Shown here: positions 62,206 to 64,000 of the stretch, in pieces
How positions within the stretch are numbered: position 1 is the stretch's first letter
How the letters are laid out: every line of letters starts with the position of its first letter
Assembly: GCA_965200925.1 (NCBI GenBank)
Contig: OZ241738.1
Location: 1,364,001 to 1,428,000 of the forward strand
Reading direction: 5' to 3'
DNA from: WTGU01 sp965200925
GTDB taxonomy: Bacteria; Pseudomonadota; Alphaproteobacteria; UBA828
Length of the DNA: 64,000 nucleotides
Translations under genes and position numbers: made by a program
The notes under the pieces: generated by a model
What the model saw: the letters and a program-made list of their open reading frames with translations, nothing else
What the model was told of the DNA's origin: nothing
Databases searched by the model: none

Positions 62206-64000
62206 TTGACGGACTTCTTGGTAGGTATCGATGTCGGCGGCACCTTCACCGACTTCGTGACATACGACCCCGGAACGAAGGCGGTCGAGGTGTGGAAGAT
62301 CCTCTCGACGCCACACGACCCGAACGAGGGCATCCTTGGCGGTCTCGAGCGCTTCGACGCGCCGTCGGACATCCGCAACATCAGGCTCGGCACGACGGTG
62401 GCGACCAACGCGATCCTGGAACGCAAGGGCGCGAAGGTGGCCTATGTGACGACCGAGGGCTTTCGCGACATCCCGTTCATCCAGCGGGGCAACCGGCGCA
62501 GTCATTACGACATCACCTGGATCAAGCCGAAGCCGCTGGTCAAGCGCCGCCACTGCTACGAGATCGGCGAGCGCATCATGTCCGACGGCGAGGTCCACAT
62601 GCCGCTCGACGAGGACGGCGTCCGCGCCGTCGCGCGGGGGATCCGGGAGGAAGGCGACATCGAGGCGATCGCCGTCAACTTCCTCTTTTCCTACGTGACG
62701 CCTGACCACGAGCGGCGGGCCAAGGAGATCCTCGAAGAGGAGCTGCCCGACATTCCGGTCTCCATCTCCTACGACGTGCTGCCAAAGTGGAAGGAATACG
62801 AGCGCGCCTCCACCACCATCGCGGACGCCTACGTCAAGCCGGTGGTGAATCGCCAAGTCGCGAATCTGCGCCAGCGCTTCGCCGAGAACGGCATCACCGA
62901 CCAGACGGTCGTGATCAAGTCGAACGGCGGTGAGATGACCCTGGAAGCGGCGCAGCGGACGCCGATCCAGATGACGGTCTCCGGCCCCACCGGCGGGGTG
63001 ATCGCGGGCAAGCACGTCGCCAAGCTGAACGGGATCGACCATCTCGTCACCCTCGACATGGGTGGAACCTCGACCGATACCTCGACCATCGTCGACGGGC
63101 AGGAGAACTTCACGACCGACTACGAGGTGGAATTCGGCGTGCCGATCCAGATCCCCATGATCGACATCCGCACCATCGGTGCGGGCGGCGGCTCGATCGC
63201 CTGGATCGACAAAGGCGGTATGCTGCGGGTCGGCCCGGAGAGCGCCGGTGCCAGCCCCGGCCCCGCCTGCTACGGGAGCGGCGGCACCCGCCCGGCGGTG
63301 ACCGACGCGAACCTCCTGCTCGGCCGGATCAATCCCGCGAACTTCCTCGGCGGCGAAATGGCCCTCGACGTGGATGCCGCCGGGAAGGCGGTCGCCAGCG
63401 TCGCCGAGCCCCTGGAGCGTACCGTCGAGGAGACGGCTCTCGCCATCGTGCAGATCGCTAACAACAACATGGTCGGCGCGCTCCGCTCGGTGTTGATCGA
63501 GCGCGGCCTCGACCCCCGCGATTTCGCGTTGTTGGCGTTCGGTGGGGCGGGCCCGCTCCACGCCGCCGACCTTATGAACGACGCCAGCATCCCCTCCGGC
63601 GTGATCCCCAACTATCCGGGGCAGTTCTCCGCCTTCGGCTTCATCCTCACGGACGCGCGGGTGGACGTGCAGCGCACGGTGCAGATGACCTCAAAACGCT
63701 TCGACCAGGAGCGCGCCTCCCAAGTGATGGCCATGCTCATCGACTCCGGGAGGGCCGATCTCGAGGCCCAGGGCTACACCCGGAACATCGAGATCTATCG
63801 CTCGCTCGAAATGCGCTATCTCGGCCAGAACTACGAGCTCGAGATCCCGGTCGCCTTCGAGTCCTTCACCGACGAAACGACGCCTAAGGTCTGGCAGGCC
63901 TTCCACGACATGCACTTGGCGCGTTTCGGCTTCAACATCCCGCGCGAGGTGATCGAGGTCATCACCGTCAAGGCGACCGTCGTCTCGCTCACCGAGAAGC
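62206..64000 (+). CDS. hyuA: Hydantoinase/oxoprolinase family protein, A subunit (second locus, 3' end outside the window)
   Basis: The frame is open from a TTG at 62206 (GGGAG seven bases upstream) to the window edge, 598 codons. It shows LVGIDVGGTFTDFVTYD, RLGTTVATNAILE, VIKSNGGEMTL, LDMGGTSTDTS and GAGGGSIAWID, all HyuA features. It is clearly diverged from the hyuA at 47115 and therefore not a recent duplicate. A B-subunit gene is expected just beyond the window. The TTG start is preferred because no ATG or GTG is near the conserved N-terminus. Confidence 0.92.
   Translation, partial: MTDFLVGIDVGGTFTDFVTYDPGTKAVEVWKILSTPHDPNEGILGGLERFDAPSDIRNIRLGTTVATNAILERKGAKVAYVTTEGFRDIPFIQRGNRRSHYDITWIKPKPLVKRRHCYEIGERIMSDGEVHMPLDEDGVRAVARGIREEGDIEAIAVNFLFSYVTPDHERRAKEILEEELPDIPVSISYDVLPKWKEYERASTTIADAYVKPVVNRQVANLRQRFAENGITDQTVVIKSNGGEMTLEAAQRTPIQMTVSGPTGGVIAGKHVAKLNGIDHLVTLDMGGTSTDTSTIVDGQENFTTDYEVEFGVPIQIPMIDIRTIGAGGGSIAWIDKGGMLRVGPESAGASPGPACYGSGGTRPAVTDANLLLGRINPANFLGGEMALDVDAAGKAVASVAEPLERTVEETALAIVQIANNNMVGALRSVLIERGLDPRDFALLAFGGAGPLHAADLMNDASIPSGVIPNYPGQFSAFGFILTDARVDVQRTVQMTSKRFDQERASQVMAMLIDSGRADLEAQGYTRNIEIYRSLEMRYLGQNYELEIPVAFESFTDETTPKVWQAFHDMHLARFGFNIPREVIEVITVKATVVSLTEK

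Noticed and set aside
62188..63561. A minus-strand frame opposite the second hyuA
   Set aside because: A similar shadow exists opposite the first hyuA, and HyuA motifs are clear on the plus strand.

Overview
The window is very GC-rich (about 70% by eye) and looks like the chromosome of an alphaproteobacterium, probably Rhodospirillales-like. The pointers are a groESL operon behind a CIRCE operator, hydantoinase/oxoprolinase (HyuA/HyuB) loci, short-chain dehydrogenases and a DUF2182 membrane protein. The taxon is an inference. Positions 1-30600 are accessory DNA, 30690-46813 is one giant surface-protein gene, and 47115-64000 is mostly ordinary chromosome.

1-9200 resembles the maintenance part of a plasmid or integrative conjugative element. 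It holds an unrecognised long gene, SSB, an AlkB-type dioxygenase, a Toprim primase-like protein, a DUF4326 protein, a DUF2493 (SLOG) protein and a ribbon-helix-helix protein, with a complex palindrome at 4290-4460. A two-gene PD-(D/E)xK + PIN module and a dead fragment of a MobF conjugative relaxase follow, so the element seems to have lost its transfer functions.

9443-24168 is a roughly 14.7 kb co-directional minus-strand operon and the main candidate defence system. In transcription order it encodes an XRE-HTH/SNF2-type helicase fusion with a nuclease-like C-terminus, a nucleotidyltransferase (MNT) and HEPN pair, a UvrD-like helicase of visibly lower GC, a DUF1156 DNA methyltransferase, a conserved small protein, an ImmA/IrrE metallopeptidase and a DUF499 ATPase. 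The helicase-methylase-ATPase core matches what I recall as the Hma type, but protease, MNT-HEPN, UvrD helicase and HTH fusion are additions. Upstream of the operon lies a 3' half of a CAU tRNA (initiator-Met-like) with its terminator, fused to the tail of a truncated methyltransferase gene: a probable integration scar.

25300-30600 is a toxin/conflict-gene scrapyard: a GNAT-PIN multidomain protein with an ASCH partner, HicAB, a decayed IS1595-type transposase, an orphan HEPN-like protein, and an XRE antitoxin whose HigB/RelE-type toxin has an internal deletion.

30693-46813 encodes a secreted protein of more than 5,200 residues: signal peptide, Ig-like repeats, about twenty Calx-beta-like repeats and an autotransporter beta-barrel ending in Trp. 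A 17-base poly-C tract lies between the only upstream ATG and the signal peptide, and as sequenced the two are out of frame. This is a strong candidate for phase variation.

47115-64000 carries hyuA-hyuB, CIRCE-groES-groEL, an amidase-SDR pair, an SDR-DUF2182 pair, a single-chain restriction-modification enzyme, an aminotransferase broken by one missing base, tRNA-Arg(UCU) and the start of a second hyuA cut by the window edge.
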